NCBI RefSeq assembly: GCF_018604545.1
Contig: NZ_CP075896.1
Coordinates: forward strand, 3,658,001-3,722,000
DNA: 64,000 bases
Source of the DNA: Streptomyces koelreuteriae
GTDB taxonomy: Bacteria > Actinomycetota > Actinomycetes > Streptomycetales > Streptomycetaceae
Direction: 5' to 3'
The position numbers were made by a program, and so were the translations under genes. Position 1 is the stretch's first letter. Each line of letters starts with the position of its first letter. The notes beneath the pieces are model-generated. The model saw only the letters and a list, made by a program, of their open reading frames with translations, did not search any database and was not told where the DNA came from. Below are positions 44,393 to 53,312 of this stretch, in pieces.

Positions 44393-44717
44393 CCTCCGCC
44401 GTGAACGGCCCTCGCCCGGACGCCGCCGTGACGTCCGAGACATCGCCGACCACCTCGCACCGCACGAGCCGCACCCCCTGTGCCCGGGCCACCCCGCCCG
44501 CCCGGGCACAGGCCGCCGTACCGCCCTCGGCCCAGTGGTCCGCCGCCGCGAGCGCCGCGAGATCCGCACCGCCCGCCGCACGGTGCCGGATCGCGACGGC
44601 CTGTCCCAGCGCGAGGACGACGCCGAACACCACACACAGGACGGCGATCGCCCCGACGCTCCAGACGGTGGCGGAACCCCGGTCCGAGACGTCGCGTGTC
44701 ATGACCCGGCGTCTCAT
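44295..44717 (-). CDS. TadE-like protein of the Rv3654c family
   Basis: This 140-residue protein has one N-terminal membrane segment (ATVWSVGAIAVLCVVFGVVL) after a short basic start, then a small extracytoplasmic domain with two cysteines (AACARAGG and LVRCEVVG). It is the Rv3654c-like member that ends actinobacterial Tad operons. Its ATG overlaps the stop of the preceding pilin-like gene by four bases. The low-complexity C-terminus (LEPLPTAAPSTPLERLPAAP) is read antisense to the helicase tail. Confidence 0.82.
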   Translation of the reverse strand: MRRRVMTRDVSDRGSATVWSVGAIAVLCVVFGVVLALGQAVAIRHRAAGGADLAALAAADHWAEGGTAACARAGGVARAQGVRLVRCEVVGDVSDVTAASGRGPFTAEVRARAGPPSASLEPLPTAAPSTPLERLPAAPP

Positions 44718-45073
44718 GTGCCCACCGCCTCCTCCACCGACGCCACGGCCTCCTCGCGCACGGCGAAGGGCAGCCCGCTCAACCCCGGCGGTGCGGCCAC
44801 GACGATCACCCGGACGTGTTCCGCCTCCCGGCTGACGGTCACCTTCGCGCCGGGCGGTGCCGCCTCGCGGGTCAGCCGCACGACCGCGCCGGGCGGGTCC
44901 TGGCGGGCCGCGGCGCGAGCGCCCGTCCGCGCCGCGTCCACGCACTGGATCTGCGCGGCCACGGCCAGCAGACCGCACACCAGCGCCATCGCGAACATCA
45001 CCAGCACGGGCAGCACCACGGCCGACTCCGCCGTGACGAACCCCCGGTCCGAATCCCGCTCACATCCGCGCAT
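44714..45073 (-). CDS. TadE family minor pilin-like protein (Rv3655c type)
   Basis: This 119-residue protein has the type IV pilin-like N-terminus of TadE proteins: a short basic leader, then GFVTAESAVVLPVLVMFAMA, with a glutamate near position 5 of the mature segment. The rest is a small extracytoplasmic domain. It is expected to be processed by a prepilin peptidase and built into the Flp/Tad pilus. It overlaps the DUF4244 gene by 14 bases and the next gene by 4. Confidence 0.85.
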   Translation of the reverse strand: MRGCERDSDRGFVTAESAVVLPVLVMFAMALVCGLLAVAAQIQCVDAARTGARAAARQDPPGAVVRLTREAAPPGAKVTVSREAEHVRVIVVAAPPGLSGLPFAVREEAVASVEEAVGT

Positions 45074-45269
45074 TGAGGGCTTCCGTCACGATGCTCTGCA
45101 GCTCCCCGCTGACCGCGCCGCTGGTGACGACCTTGTAGAGCACCACCGCGAACGCCACCGCCGCCACGATTCCCATCGCGTACTCGGACGTGACCATTCC
45201 CGCGTCCCTCCGCGCCGCCCGCATTCCGCACACCAGGGCACGCAGCCGTGCCCGTACCGCCTGATACAT
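45060..45269 (-). CDS. DUF4244 Flp-type pilin
   Basis: This 69-residue protein is the likely major pilin. It has a basic leader (MRAARRDAGMVTSEYA), a cleavage-type glycine before MVTSEY, and a single hydrophobic segment (IVAAVAFAVVLYKVV). The ATG at 45269 follows GGAGG at good spacing; the longer open frame upstream lacks this. The length and position match Rv3656c. It is separated from the tadC-like gene by 85 bases, enough for a separate promoter. Confidence 0.85.
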   Translation of the reverse strand: MYQAVRARLRALVCGMRAARRDAGMVTSEYAMGIVAAVAFAVVLYKVVTSGAVSGELQSIVTEALNARM

Positions 45270-45354
45270 CTCAACCTCCGTGAAAAAGTCCGAACTTCCT
45301 TCGGGTCCTGCTGACTTCTGTCGCTGTCTCCGGCTGTCTCGGCCCGTATCCGCG

Positions 45355-46146
45355 TCATCCACCACCTCCTCCGAGCACCCCGCCCGCGAGCCCGATCACC
45401 ACGGGCAGCACGCCGACCGCGATGAACGCGGGCAGGAAGCACAGCCCGACCGGAGCGCTGACCATGACGCCCGCCCGGCGGGCCCGGGCCGTCGCGGCGC
45501 GGCCCCAGTCGGCCCGGGCCTCCGCGGCGAGCCGTGCGACCGGTGCGGCGGCGGGCAGTCCGGACACTCCGGCCCGTTCGAGCAGCCGGGCCAGGCCCGC
45601 TGCGCCCGGGACGGCGGCCAGCCGCACCCAGGCCGCGCCCGGTTCACCGCCCAGCCGGACCTCCGCCGCGCCACGCGCCAAGGCGTCGCCCACGGGGCCG
45701 CCCAGGGCCTCTCCCACCGCCTGTGCCGCGATCACCGGGCCGGCACCCGCCGCGATGCAGGCCGCCAGCAGATCGGCGGCGAGGGGGAGTTGCCGAGCCG
45801 CCTCGGCGAGATCGGGCGCCCGCGCGTCCGCACCCGCCGCCTCCTGCCGAAGCCGCCAGCGCCACATCCCCACCGCTCCGGCCAGCCCCACGACGACACC
45901 GGCGAGGCCACCGACCAGCGCCCAGCCGGCGCACGCCACACCCACAGGAGGCAGCCAAGTCCGTGCAGCAGCCCGGCCCAAGGCGAGGCGCGGGACGGGA
46001 GCGGTCGCCTCCCGGGGCGACAGTTCGGCCAGCCGCCGTCGCGTCCTCCTGCGGCGCCGGGCCTCCGTCAGCCACCGCACCGACCACCCGAGGGCCAGCA
46101 GGATCCCCACCGTCACCCCCAGCCTGTGGACAACTTCCCCGCTCAT
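45355..46146 (-). CDS. TadC-like type II/IV secretion inner-membrane protein
   Basis: This 263-residue membrane protein has the T2SSF layout: two N-terminal membrane segments, a cytoplasmic helical domain (LPLAADLLAACIAAGAGPVIAA onwards) and a C-terminal hydrophobic pair. It forms the inner-membrane platform of the pilus machine together with TadB. The ATG at 46146 overlaps the tadB stop by four bases. A longer open frame to 46458 lies within tadB and is not used. Confidence 0.85.
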   Translation of the reverse strand: MSGEVVHRLGVTVGILLALGWSVRWLTEARRRRRTRRRLAELSPREATAPVPRLALGRAAARTWLPPVGVACAGWALVGGLAGVVVGLAGAVGMWRWRLRQEAAGADARAPDLAEAARQLPLAADLLAACIAAGAGPVIAAQAVGEALGGPVGDALARGAAEVRLGGEPGAAWVRLAAVPGAAGLARLLERAGVSGLPAAAPVARLAAEARADWGRAATARARRAGVMVSAPVGLCFLPAFIAVGVLPVVIGLAGGVLGGGGG

Positions 46147-47018
46147 GCCGACTCCTCCGCGCCCCGCACGATCCGCAGCACCCACCACAGCCCCAGGCCC
46201 TCCAGCACACCGCCGACCACCAGACAGCCCAGTCCGGCCCCTGTGTGGAGCAGGATGTGGAGGGGGTCGGCGCCGAGGGCGGTGCCGATGAGGAGCCCCA
46301 GGGCGGGCAGGCAGGCGAGCATCACCGCCGTGGCCCGGGCGCCCGCCAACTGGGCTCGAAGGTCGGAGCGTTGGTCCCGCTCGGCACGCAGGGCGGCGGC
46401 GAGCCGGTCGAGTCCGGCCGCGAGCCCCGCGCCTTGGTCCACGGCCACCCGCCAGCACGCCGCGAGCCCCCGCAGCCCCTCGCCACCCGGTTGCCTGGCC
46501 GCCGCCTCGAGCGCGCCCGGCACGTCGCCGCCGAAGCGCGCCGCCGCCAGAACCGTCGCCTGCGCGTCCACCGGTCCGCCGCAGTCCCGCGCGGCCCGCA
46601 ACAGCGCCTCACCCGGCTGGCGTCCGGCCCTCACCTCCCCGGCGAGCGCCCCGCACAACGCGATCACCGCATCCGCTCGGCGCTCCCGGTCCCGCGCCGC
46701 CCGCCCGGCCAGGCGGACCCGCCGCAGCAACGGCACCCCGGCCGCTCCCAGGACGACGGGCAGCACCGACGCGCCGAGTACCGCCAGCACCAGCCCGGCC
46801 ACCGGCGACCACCACTCGGCCCGCAACCGCCCGCGGACCCGCCGCAGCCCACCGGTCATCCGCCGCCACCCGGACGGCCCACTCCCGACGACCCCGCCGC
46901 CCGCGAGCAGCAAGCGCGCCCGAGGCGCCACCGAGCCCCGCTCCCCCAACAGCCAGACCGCCGCCCCCATACACGCCACGGCCGCCCCCATCGACATCTC
47001 AGCCACCCCTGCCATCAC
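46143..47018 (-). CDS. TadB-like type II/IV secretion inner-membrane protein
   Basis: This 291-residue T2SSF protein has a hydrophobic N-terminus, a paired membrane segment (VAGLVLAVLGASVLPVVLGAAG), a cytoplasmic domain (AGEVRAGRQPGEALLRAA, WRVAVDQGAGLAAGLDRLA) and a C-terminal membrane pair. It is the partner of TadC above the TadA motor. The ATG at 47018 is used; the ATG eight codons later has an equally good ribosome site. Confidence 0.85.
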   Translation of the reverse strand: MMAGVAEMSMGAAVACMGAAVWLLGERGSVAPRARLLLAGGGVVGSGPSGWRRMTGGLRRVRGRLRAEWWSPVAGLVLAVLGASVLPVVLGAAGVPLLRRVRLAGRAARDRERRADAVIALCGALAGEVRAGRQPGEALLRAARDCGGPVDAQATVLAAARFGGDVPGALEAAARQPGGEGLRGLAACWRVAVDQGAGLAAGLDRLAAALRAERDQRSDLRAQLAGARATAVMLACLPALGLLIGTALGADPLHILLHTGAGLGCLVVGGVLEGLGLWWVLRIVRGAEESA

Positions 47019-47049
47019 CCGGCCCCCGTCATCGCTCGCCCGCCCGCTG

Positions 47050-48291
47050 TCACCGGACTCGCCCGCCCGCTGTCACCGGCACAGGGCCGGCCTCCCCCGG
47101 CCCGCCGCCACCGCCTTCACCGCGCAGCAGCCCCCGCAGCCGCTCCCACCCCCGTTCGCGCACGAAGGCCTCCGCGCCCCACCGCAGCGCCGGCACCGTC
47201 CGCACCAGCCCCGAGGGATCCCGCTCCAGCACATGCACCTCGGCGATCCGCCGCCGCCCGGCCCGGTCGCGTACGAGGTGCAGCACCACGGAGAGGGCTG
47301 CCGCGACCTGGCTGTGCAGGGCGGCCCGGTCGAGCCCGGCGGCCGTGCCGAGCGCCTCCAGCCGGGCCGGCACATCGGCGGCGGCGTTGGCGTGGACGGT
47401 TCCGCAGCCGCCCTCGTGGCCGGTGTTCAACGCGGCCAGCAGATGCACCACTTCGGGCCCGCGCACCTCGCCCACGACCAGCCGGTCGGGCCGCATCCGC
47501 AGTGCCTGGCGCACCAGGTCCTCGAGGGTGACGAGGCCCGCGCCCTCCTGGTTGGCGGGTCTGGTCTCCAGCCGCACCACATGCGGATGCTCCGGCCGCA
47601 GTTCCGCCGAGTCCTCGGCGAGGACGATCCGCTCGTCGGGCCCCACCAGCCCCAGAAGGGCACTCAGCAGCGTCGTCTTGCCCGAGCCCGTGCCCCCGCT
47701 GACCAGGAAGGACAGCCGTGCGTCGAGCAGGGCGCGCAGCACGCGGTCGCCGCCCGGCGGCACCGTGCCCGCCGCGACCAGCTCGCCGAGGGTGAAGGCA
47801 CGCGGCCGTACGACCCGAAGTGACAGGCAGGCACAGCCCACGGCCACCGGCGGCAGTACCGCGTGCAGCCGGGTTCCGTCGGGCAGCCGGGCGTCGGCCC
47901 AGGGCCGGGCGTCGTCCAGGCGGCGCCCGGCCACGGCGGCGAGGCGCTGGGCGAGTCGTCGTACGGCCGCCGCGTCGGCGAAGCGCACCGACGTCAGTTC
48001 CAGTCCGCCGCCCCGGTCCACCCAGACCCGGTCGGGGGCCGACACCAGCACGTCCGTCACCGACGGGTCGGCGAGCAGCGGCTCCAGCGGCCCGCTGCCG
48101 ACGAGTTCGGACCGCAACTGCGCTGCGGCACCAAGGACTTCGGCGTCTCCGAGCACCCGCCCCTGTTCCCGCAGGGCCTGGGCCACGCGCGCGGGGGTCG
48201 GCTCGGATCCGCTCTCGGCCAGCCACCGCCGCACCCCGTCGAGCAGCCCGGCGCCCTCGGCTCCGGACACCGCTTCGGTCATCGCGCTCAT
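47050..48291 (-). CDS. tadA: TadA/CpaF secretion ATPase
   Basis: This 413-residue hexameric motor ATPase of the type II/IV secretion family has Walker A SGGTGSGKTT (K205), the acidic Asp box LAEDSAELRPEHPH, Walker B region RMRPDRLVVGEVRG and His box GCGTVHANAA. It powers Flp pilus assembly. The start overlaps the stop of ssd (ATGA). The last bases, with CGCCCGCTGTCACCGG repeated once just downstream, show a small duplication at the 3' end. Confidence 0.93.
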   Translation of the reverse strand: MSAMTEAVSGAEGAGLLDGVRRWLAESGSEPTPARVAQALREQGRVLGDAEVLGAAAQLRSELVGSGPLEPLLADPSVTDVLVSAPDRVWVDRGGGLELTSVRFADAAAVRRLAQRLAAVAGRRLDDARPWADARLPDGTRLHAVLPPVAVGCACLSLRVVRPRAFTLGELVAAGTVPPGGDRVLRALLDARLSFLVSGGTGSGKTTLLSALLGLVGPDERIVLAEDSAELRPEHPHVVRLETRPANQEGAGLVTLEDLVRQALRMRPDRLVVGEVRGPEVVHLLAALNTGHEGGCGTVHANAAADVPARLEALGTAAGLDRAALHSQVAAALSVVLHLVRDRAGRRRIAEVHVLERDPSGLVRTVPALRWGAEAFVRERGWERLRGLLRGEGGGGGPGEAGPVPVTAGGRVR

Positions 48292-49397
48292 GGGGCACCG
48301 GCCTCGACGAGGGCCCGCTCCCAGAACCCCTTGCAGAACCGGGCGAGCGGTCCGCGCGGGGCGCCGCCCGGTGGTGTCGTGCCCTGGTCCGGGCGCAGCA
48401 GCCCGGGCTCGAGAGGCACCTCACCGGCCAGGGGCAGTCCGAGCAGCCGGGCCACCTCCCGGTCGTCGAGCCCTGGAGAGTACGGCCCGCGGACCGCCAC
48501 CCGCAGATCGCGCAGGACCATGCCGACAGCGGACGCCACGCGCCCGGCGGCCGCGACGGCCCGTAGCTCGGCGGGTACCACCAGCACGCCGACGTCCAGT
48601 TGGGTGAGCACCTCGGCGACGCCGTCGTCGATGCGGCGCGGCAGGTCGACCACGACCGTGCCGCCCCGGCGCCGGGCCGCCGCGAGCACCGCGCGCACCG
48701 CCTGGGGCGGGACGGCGATGCGGTCGCCGCGGTCCCAGCTGAGCACCCGCAGCGAGTGCAGCTCGGGCAGCGACTCCTCCAGGGCGCCGCCGCCGACCCG
48801 CCCGCGGGAGGAGGCGAACGCGGGCCAGCGCAGCCCTTCGGCCGTCTCACCGCCGAGGAGTACATCGAGTCCGCCGCCCAGCGGATCGGCGTCCACGAGG
48901 AGCGTGCGCAGTCCCTCCCGCGCGGAGGTGACGGCCAGCGCGCACGCGAGCGTGGACGCTCCGGCCCCGCCCCGGCCGCCGATGACGCCCACGGTGAGGG
49001 CGGGGCGGCCGACGCCCTCGGCCACGTCGGCGATGCGGTCGACGAGCCACTGCTCGCCGTCGGGCAGCATCAGGACGTGCTCGGCGCCGATCTCGACGGC
49101 CCGCCGCCACACCCCCGAGTCGTCCTGGTCCCGGCCGACGAGGACGACGCCCCTTCTGTGCACGGCCCCGCGTACCCGCCGCGCGGCGTCGTCGCCCACG
49201 AGGACGAGCGGCGCGGCCTCCCAGCTCCCTCTGCGCTGCGGCACTCCGTGGTGCACCTCGGGCGTGGCGCCCGCCGCCGCGCACAGGCGCAGCAGGTCGT
49301 CGAGGAGGTCGGTGTCCTCGGTGACGATCAATGGTCCGCCCTGCCGCCCTCCGGCGGCCGGTGGTGGATCGTGTGTGACGGCTCCGGCCACGGTCAT
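48288..49397 (-). CDS. ssd: Septum site-determining/CpaE-like P-loop protein (Rv3660c, Ssd family)
   Basis: This 369-residue protein has a degenerate response-regulator-like N-terminus (about 20-125) and a MinD/ParA-type P-loop domain with GVIGGRGGAGASTLA (about 135-149) and LLVDADPLGGGLDVLLGG. The deviant Walker lysine of MinD (KGG) is replaced by Gly-Arg-Gly, as in the Ssd group. Such proteins position Tad machinery or influence septation. It is the first gene of the seven-gene Tad operon and is preceded by AAGGGGG. Confidence 0.87.
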   Translation of the reverse strand: MTVAGAVTHDPPPAAGGRQGGPLIVTEDTDLLDDLLRLCAAAGATPEVHHGVPQRRGSWEAAPLVLVGDDAARRVRGAVHRRGVVLVGRDQDDSGVWRRAVEIGAEHVLMLPDGEQWLVDRIADVAEGVGRPALTVGVIGGRGGAGASTLACALAVTSAREGLRTLLVDADPLGGGLDVLLGGETAEGLRWPAFASSRGRVGGGALEESLPELHSLRVLSWDRGDRIAVPPQAVRAVLAAARRRGGTVVVDLPRRIDDGVAEVLTQLDVGVLVVPAELRAVAAAGRVASAVGMVLRDLRVAVRGPYSPGLDDREVARLLGLPLAGEVPLEPGLLRPDQGTTPPGGAPRGPLARFCKGFWERALVEAGAP

Positions 49398-49586
49398 CCC
49401 CCTTCACTGCTTGCCTCGCGCGGCCCTGGGGCCCCGCGATTCCCGAACATGGGAAGAACCGACAAGGCGGCCTCCCTTTGCATGGCCGACAGAAACCGGC
49501 CAAACGCCCCCGGCAATCGGAACCGGCCATGAACTTCGCCGCGAGCGGGGTGCGTGGGAATCACGGTGCAGCGATCCCGGAAATCG

Positions 49587-49615
49587 TGTGGATCTTGGTG
49601 GATAACTGTGGACGC
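49587..49615. promoter_or_regulatory. Three DnaA-box-like 9-mers at 10-bp spacing
   Basis: TGTGGATCT (49587), GGTGGATAA (49597) and TGTGGACGC (49607) lie head to tail at exactly 10-bp steps. In reverse they read AGATCCACA, TTATCCACC and GCGTCCACA, each one or two changes from the DnaA-box consensus TT(A/G)TCCACA. They lie about 190 bp upstream of ssd. Confidence 0.4.
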
Positions 49616-49801
49616 TTGGACAGTTGTGAATATCGCCGTCACCCATACCGGTGACCGCCGCAGGCCCTCTGTGCGACTTCCACAGAGCAGTCCGACGGCT
49701 ACACAACGTGATGAGTCATGCGCATGACAACATCGCCACCAGGGCCACAGCAGAACGGCGATCAGACCGTTGAAAGAGGGAGAAAACCCACCCGGACATG
49801 C

Positions 49802-49836
49802 GACGACCCCCGCCGGGGGGGAGAGCGGGGGTCGTC
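49802..49836. terminator. G/C-rich hairpin in the HAD gene leader region
   Basis: GACGACCCCCGC pairs perfectly with GCGGGGGTCGTC (12 bp) around an 11-base G-rich loop, about 135 bases before the HAD gene promoter candidate. It could stop upstream read-through. Confidence 0.5.
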
Positions 49837-49983
49837 CCCACGGCCGACTCGGGGGGGGAGGAGTCGGGCCGGGTTAGCACGGTCGCGAACGATCCGTGAC
49901 TTCCATGGTGTACCCGAGAGCCCTCTCAGGCAAACCCACGCGCCCCACCTTACGCCGAATGGGCTGCCCCTATGCTCGGGGGC

Positions 49984-50805
49984 GTGGAAAACCACTCCTT
50001 GCCCCGCACAGCGGCCTTCTTTGATCTGGACAAGACGGTCATTGCGAAGTCGAGCACGCTCACCTTCAGCAAGTCGTTCTACCAAGGCGGTCTGATCAAC
50101 CGCAGGGCTGTCTTGCGCACCGCATATGCCCAGTTCGTCTTCCTGGCCGGCGGCGCCGACCACGACCAGATGGAGCGTATGCGCGCCTACTTGTCCGCGC
50201 TGTGCCGCGGCTGGAACGTGCAGCAGGTGAAGGAGATCGTCGCCGAGACGCTGCACGATCTGATCGACCCGATCATCTACGACGAGGCCGCCTCCCTCAT
50301 CGAGGAGCACCACACCGCCGGCCGCGACGTCGTGATCGTGTCCACATCGGGCGCGGAGGTGGTCGAGCCGATCGGTGAACTCCTCGGCGCGGACCGCGTG
50401 GTGGCGACCCGCATGGTCGTGGGCGACGACGGCTGCTTCACCGGCGAGGTGGAGTACTACGCGTACGGCCCGACCAAGGCCGAGGCCATCAGGGAGCTGG
50501 CCGCGTCCGAGGGCTACGACCTCAGCCGCTGCTACGCCTACAGCGACTCGGCGACCGACGTCCCGATGCTGGAGTCCGTCGGCAACCCCCATGCCGTCAA
50601 CCCGGACCGCGCGCTGCGCCGCGAGGCCCTCACGCGCGAGTGGCCGATCCTGGACTTCCACCGCCCCGTCCGGCTCAAGCAGCGCATCCCCGCGTTCTCC
50701 GTACCGCCGCGCCCGGCGCTCGTCGCGGTCGCCGCGATAGGTGCCGCTGCGGCCACCGCGGGACTCGTCTGGTACGCGAACCGGCGCCGGGCGACGGTCG
50801 CCTGA
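49984..50805 (+). CDS. HAD-IB family phosphatase, SerB-like, with C-terminal membrane anchor
   Basis: This 273-residue protein has HAD motif I AAFFDLDKTVI (DxDxT), motif II region VIVSTSGAEVVEP, motif III lysine in GPTKAEAIREL and motif IV YSDSATDVPMLE. A hydrophobic segment near the end (LVAVAAIGAAAATAGLVWY) followed by RRR suggests a membrane anchor. The substrate is unknown; relatives include phosphoserine and lipid-phosphate phosphatases. The GTG at 49984 is chosen because TATGCT (49971-49976) would be its -10 box in a leaderless arrangement. An ATG at 49972 is the alternative. Confidence 0.87.
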   Translation: MENHSLPRTAAFFDLDKTVIAKSSTLTFSKSFYQGGLINRRAVLRTAYAQFVFLAGGADHDQMERMRAYLSALCRGWNVQQVKEIVAETLHDLIDPIIYDEAASLIEEHHTAGRDVVIVSTSGAEVVEPIGELLGADRVVATRMVVGDDGCFTGEVEYYAYGPTKAEAIRELAASEGYDLSRCYAYSDSATDVPMLESVGNPHAVNPDRALRREALTREWPILDFHRPVRLKQRIPAFSVPPRPALVAVAAIGAAAATAGLVWYANRRRATVA

Positions 50806-51161
50806 CCCGGGACGACCAGAAGTCCTGTTTGAACGCAAAAGTAAAGAAGTACAGCCTGGACTTCCGCTTGCTGCGGGGCAGGAGTACAAAGGACTCAACG
50901 GCCCGCGAGACCAAGGACATCCGAGAGGATCACCTTAAATACGCATTTGGCCCCACGGACCGCGCATGAACACCAGGCACCCACGCGACGTCGACCCGTC
51001 GAATACGGGCCAGCCGCACCAGGGACGGGCAAAGTTCCCGACCTGATGGGCATATATCGAGGACGCTTGGTAACCCGGTGCTCATGCCAGCGGCGGTACG
51101 AGTTTCTCGTACCGCCGCATATCTTTCCGGCCCCTCCGGTTCCGGGCTTTGGGGACGCGTG
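50806..51161. other. Intergenic spacer after the HAD gene
   Basis: This 356-bp spacer separates convergent genes. Apart from the hairpin at 51091-51117 I see no feature; short frames here lack start signals. Confidence 0.7.
51091..51117. terminator. Terminator between convergent HAD and Fic-like genes
   Basis: CGGCGGTACGAG pairs perfectly with CTCGTACCGCCG (12 bp) around a TTT loop; on the plus strand it is followed by a T-rich run. Confidence 0.8.
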
Positions 51162-51986
51162 TCACGCCGCTCCGCGCTGCAGCGCCTCGCACACCGCCGT
51201 CGATTCGCGCGCCCCCAGTTCGACGGCCCTGCCGCAGTGGGCGATCCAGGCGGCCACACCCTCCGGCGTACCGGAGACGTACCCGTCGAGGGCTTCCAGA
51301 TAGGCGCCGCGGCCCAGTTCGGCGTGGCCGACCTCGGCCGGGCAGACCGACTTCGGGTCCAGGCCGCTGCCGACCAGGACGATGCGCTCGGCCGTACGTG
51401 CGACCAGGCCGTTGTGGGAGGTGAAGGGGCGCAGCGCGAGGAGTTCGCCGTGCACGACGGCGGCCGTCACCAGCGCGGGTGCGGTGCCGCCCGCGATGAT
51501 CAGCCCGGCGAGCCCCTCCAGCCGGCCGTGCGCCTCGGCCGCGCTCGGCAGCGGCAGCGCGACGAGCGGCTCGTCGACCGGCTCGCCCGCCTGCCGGGGC
51601 CGTCCCACCTGGTCGTCCTGGCCGGCGGCCGCGACCAGGTGCAGCCGGGCCAGCACCCTCAGGGGTGACTGCCGCCAGATCGACAGCAACTGGCCCGCCT
51701 CGGCGGTGAGCCGCAGCGCGGCCCCCACGGTGTGCGCCTCGTCGTCACCGCTGAAGTCCGTACGGCGGCGCACCTCCTCCAGGGCCCAGTCCGCGCCGGA
51801 CAGCGCCGCCGAGCCGCGGGCGCCGCGCAGGGCCGCCTCGGAGGTGACCGCGTTGCTGCGCCGCCGCATGATCCGGTGCCCGTAGACCCGGTCCACGGCC
51901 TTGCGCACGGACTCCACGGACTCGGCCACACCGGGCAGCGCCCCCAGGGTCGCAAGGGGATCGGCGGCCGCACCTGCTGTACTCAT
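51162..51986 (-). CDS. Degenerate Fic-fold protein (Rv3662c-like)
   Basis: This 274-residue helical protein has the core of a Fic domain, but the catalytic motif HPFxxGNGR is changed to RPFTSHNGLVAR. The histidine becomes arginine (R186) and the last arginine of the first block becomes leucine, so AMPylation is unlikely. The segment GLIIAGGTAPALVTAAVVHGELLALRPF leads into it as in Fic proteins. The ATG at 51986 is taken because the conserved part begins DPLATLGALPG. It lies beside the HAD gene, the same pairing as Rv3661-Rv3662c. Confidence 0.75.
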   Translation of the reverse strand: MSTAGAAADPLATLGALPGVAESVESVRKAVDRVYGHRIMRRRSNAVTSEAALRGARGSAALSGADWALEEVRRRTDFSGDDEAHTVGAALRLTAEAGQLLSIWRQSPLRVLARLHLVAAAGQDDQVGRPRQAGEPVDEPLVALPLPSAAEAHGRLEGLAGLIIAGGTAPALVTAAVVHGELLALRPFTSHNGLVARTAERIVLVGSGLDPKSVCPAEVGHAELGRGAYLEALDGYVSGTPEGVAAWIAHCGRAVELGARESTAVCEALQRGAA

Positions 51987-52046
51987 GAGTACGACCCTAC
52001 GCACCCCGGGAGCCCTCCCCATGGCGGAGTGGCCTTCCTCACTGCG

Positions 52047-53312
52047 CTACCGCTTCGCCGCCGGAGCCCCGGGCACGCCCTTCGGGGCCGGGGCGGGGTC
52101 ACCCGCGAGGAAGGACGCCCAGCCCTGCTTCGGCTTCTCGCCGACCTTCAGGGAGCGCAGTTTCTCCAGCGTCGCCGGGTCCTGGGCGTCCAGCCAGTCC
52201 ACGAGCCGGCGGAACGAGACGCAGCGCACCTCTTCCTTGGTGCACACCTCCTCGATGACCTCCTCGACGGCCCGCATGTAGGTGCCGCCGTTCCAGGACT
52301 CGAAGTGGTTGCCGATGATCAAGGGCGCGCGGTTGCCGTCGTACGCCCGGGAGAAGCCCTTGAGCAGGCCGTCGCGCATCTGGTCGCCCCAGAATTCGAA
52401 CTTGTCGGGGTCGCCCTGGGTGGTGGTGCCCGACTGGTTGACCATGAAGTTGTAGTCCATGGTGAGCTGCTCGTAGGAGTGCCCGGGGAAGGGCACGAGC
52501 TGCATGGACACGTCCCACAGGCCCTGCTTCCGCTTGGGCCAGACCTGGTCGTTGACGCCGCTGGTGTCGTAGCGGAAGCCCAGTTCGCGGGCGGCCCGCA
52601 TGAAGTTCCGCTGGCCTTCGAGGCAGGGTGTGCGGGCGCCGATGAGCTCCTTGTCGTAGTCGAAGGGCAGCGGAGAGGCGTTCCGCAGGCCGGTGTTGGT
52701 CTTCCAGGACTTCACGAACTGCTTGGCCTGGGCGATCTCGTCCTTCCAGTCCTCCACCGACCACTCGCCGACCCCGCCGCCGCTGCCGCAGAAGTGGCCG
52801 TTGAAGTGCGTGCCGATCTCGTTGCCCTCCAGCCACGCCAGGCGCAGTTGCTTCGCGGTGGCGGCGATGCCGCGGCGGTCGTTGAAGCCGATGTCGGAGC
52901 GGCCCGGGGAGTGCTGCGGCGGCCGGTAGAGGTCGCGTTTCTCGTCCGGCAGCATGTACACGCCGCTCAGGAAGTACGTCATCGTCGCGTTGTTGGCCTT
53001 GGCGACCTCGCGGAAGTGGGAGAACAGCTTCTGGCTGTCCTCGCCCGCGCCGTCCCAGGAGAAGACGACGAACTGCGGGGGCTTCTGGCCGGGCCGCAGC
53101 CGTTCGGGCCTGGGCAGGTGGGGCTGGGCGCCGGTGTAGGCGGTGGAGCCGTCTCCGATCAGCCGGACCGCGCTCTTCGGCGCCTGGGCCGGCTTCGCCT
53201 TCCGCGGTTCGGGGTCTTCGTGCCGGGAGGTGCCGGTCGAGCAACCGGCGAGCGATGCGGCGCAGACCGCGGCGATCACGGAGCCCGCGGCGATCCTGTA
53301 AGTGGCGGCCAT
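52047..53312 (-). CDS. Polysaccharide deacetylase-like lipoprotein
   Basis: This 421-residue secreted protein has a signal peptide with lipobox ASLAGC (Cys at about 24) and a flexible Lys/Pro linker. The NodB-like fold follows, with the start strand VVFSWDGAGEDS (one Asp where deacetylases have two), EIGTHFNGHFCG (the HxxxH metal-type histidines) and LIIGNHFESW near the end. Only part of the deacetylase metal site is kept, so activity on peptidoglycan or polysaccharide is uncertain. It is divergent from the SulP-carbonic anhydrase gene across 294 bases. Confidence 0.8.
   Translation of the reverse strand: MAATYRIAAGSVIAAVCAASLAGCSTGTSRHEDPEPRKAKPAQAPKSAVRLIGDGSTAYTGAQPHLPRPERLRPGQKPPQFVVFSWDGAGEDSQKLFSHFREVAKANNATMTYFLSGVYMLPDEKRDLYRPPQHSPGRSDIGFNDRRGIAATAKQLRLAWLEGNEIGTHFNGHFCGSGGGVGEWSVEDWKDEIAQAKQFVKSWKTNTGLRNASPLPFDYDKELIGARTPCLEGQRNFMRAARELGFRYDTSGVNDQVWPKRKQGLWDVSMQLVPFPGHSYEQLTMDYNFMVNQSGTTTQGDPDKFEFWGDQMRDGLLKGFSRAYDGNRAPLIIGNHFESWNGGTYMRAVEEVIEEVCTKEEVRCVSFRRLVDWLDAQDPATLEKLRSLKVGEKPKQGWASFLAGDPAPAPKGVPGAPAAKR

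Larger units (their letters stand above)
49398..49971. other. Divergent intergenic region between ssd and the HAD gene
   Basis: This 574-bp spacer must hold the promoters of the Tad operon (leftwards) and the HAD phosphatase (rightwards). It contains a triplet of DnaA-box-like sites (49587-49615) and a G/C hairpin (49802-49836). I see no gene in it. Confidence 0.7.
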
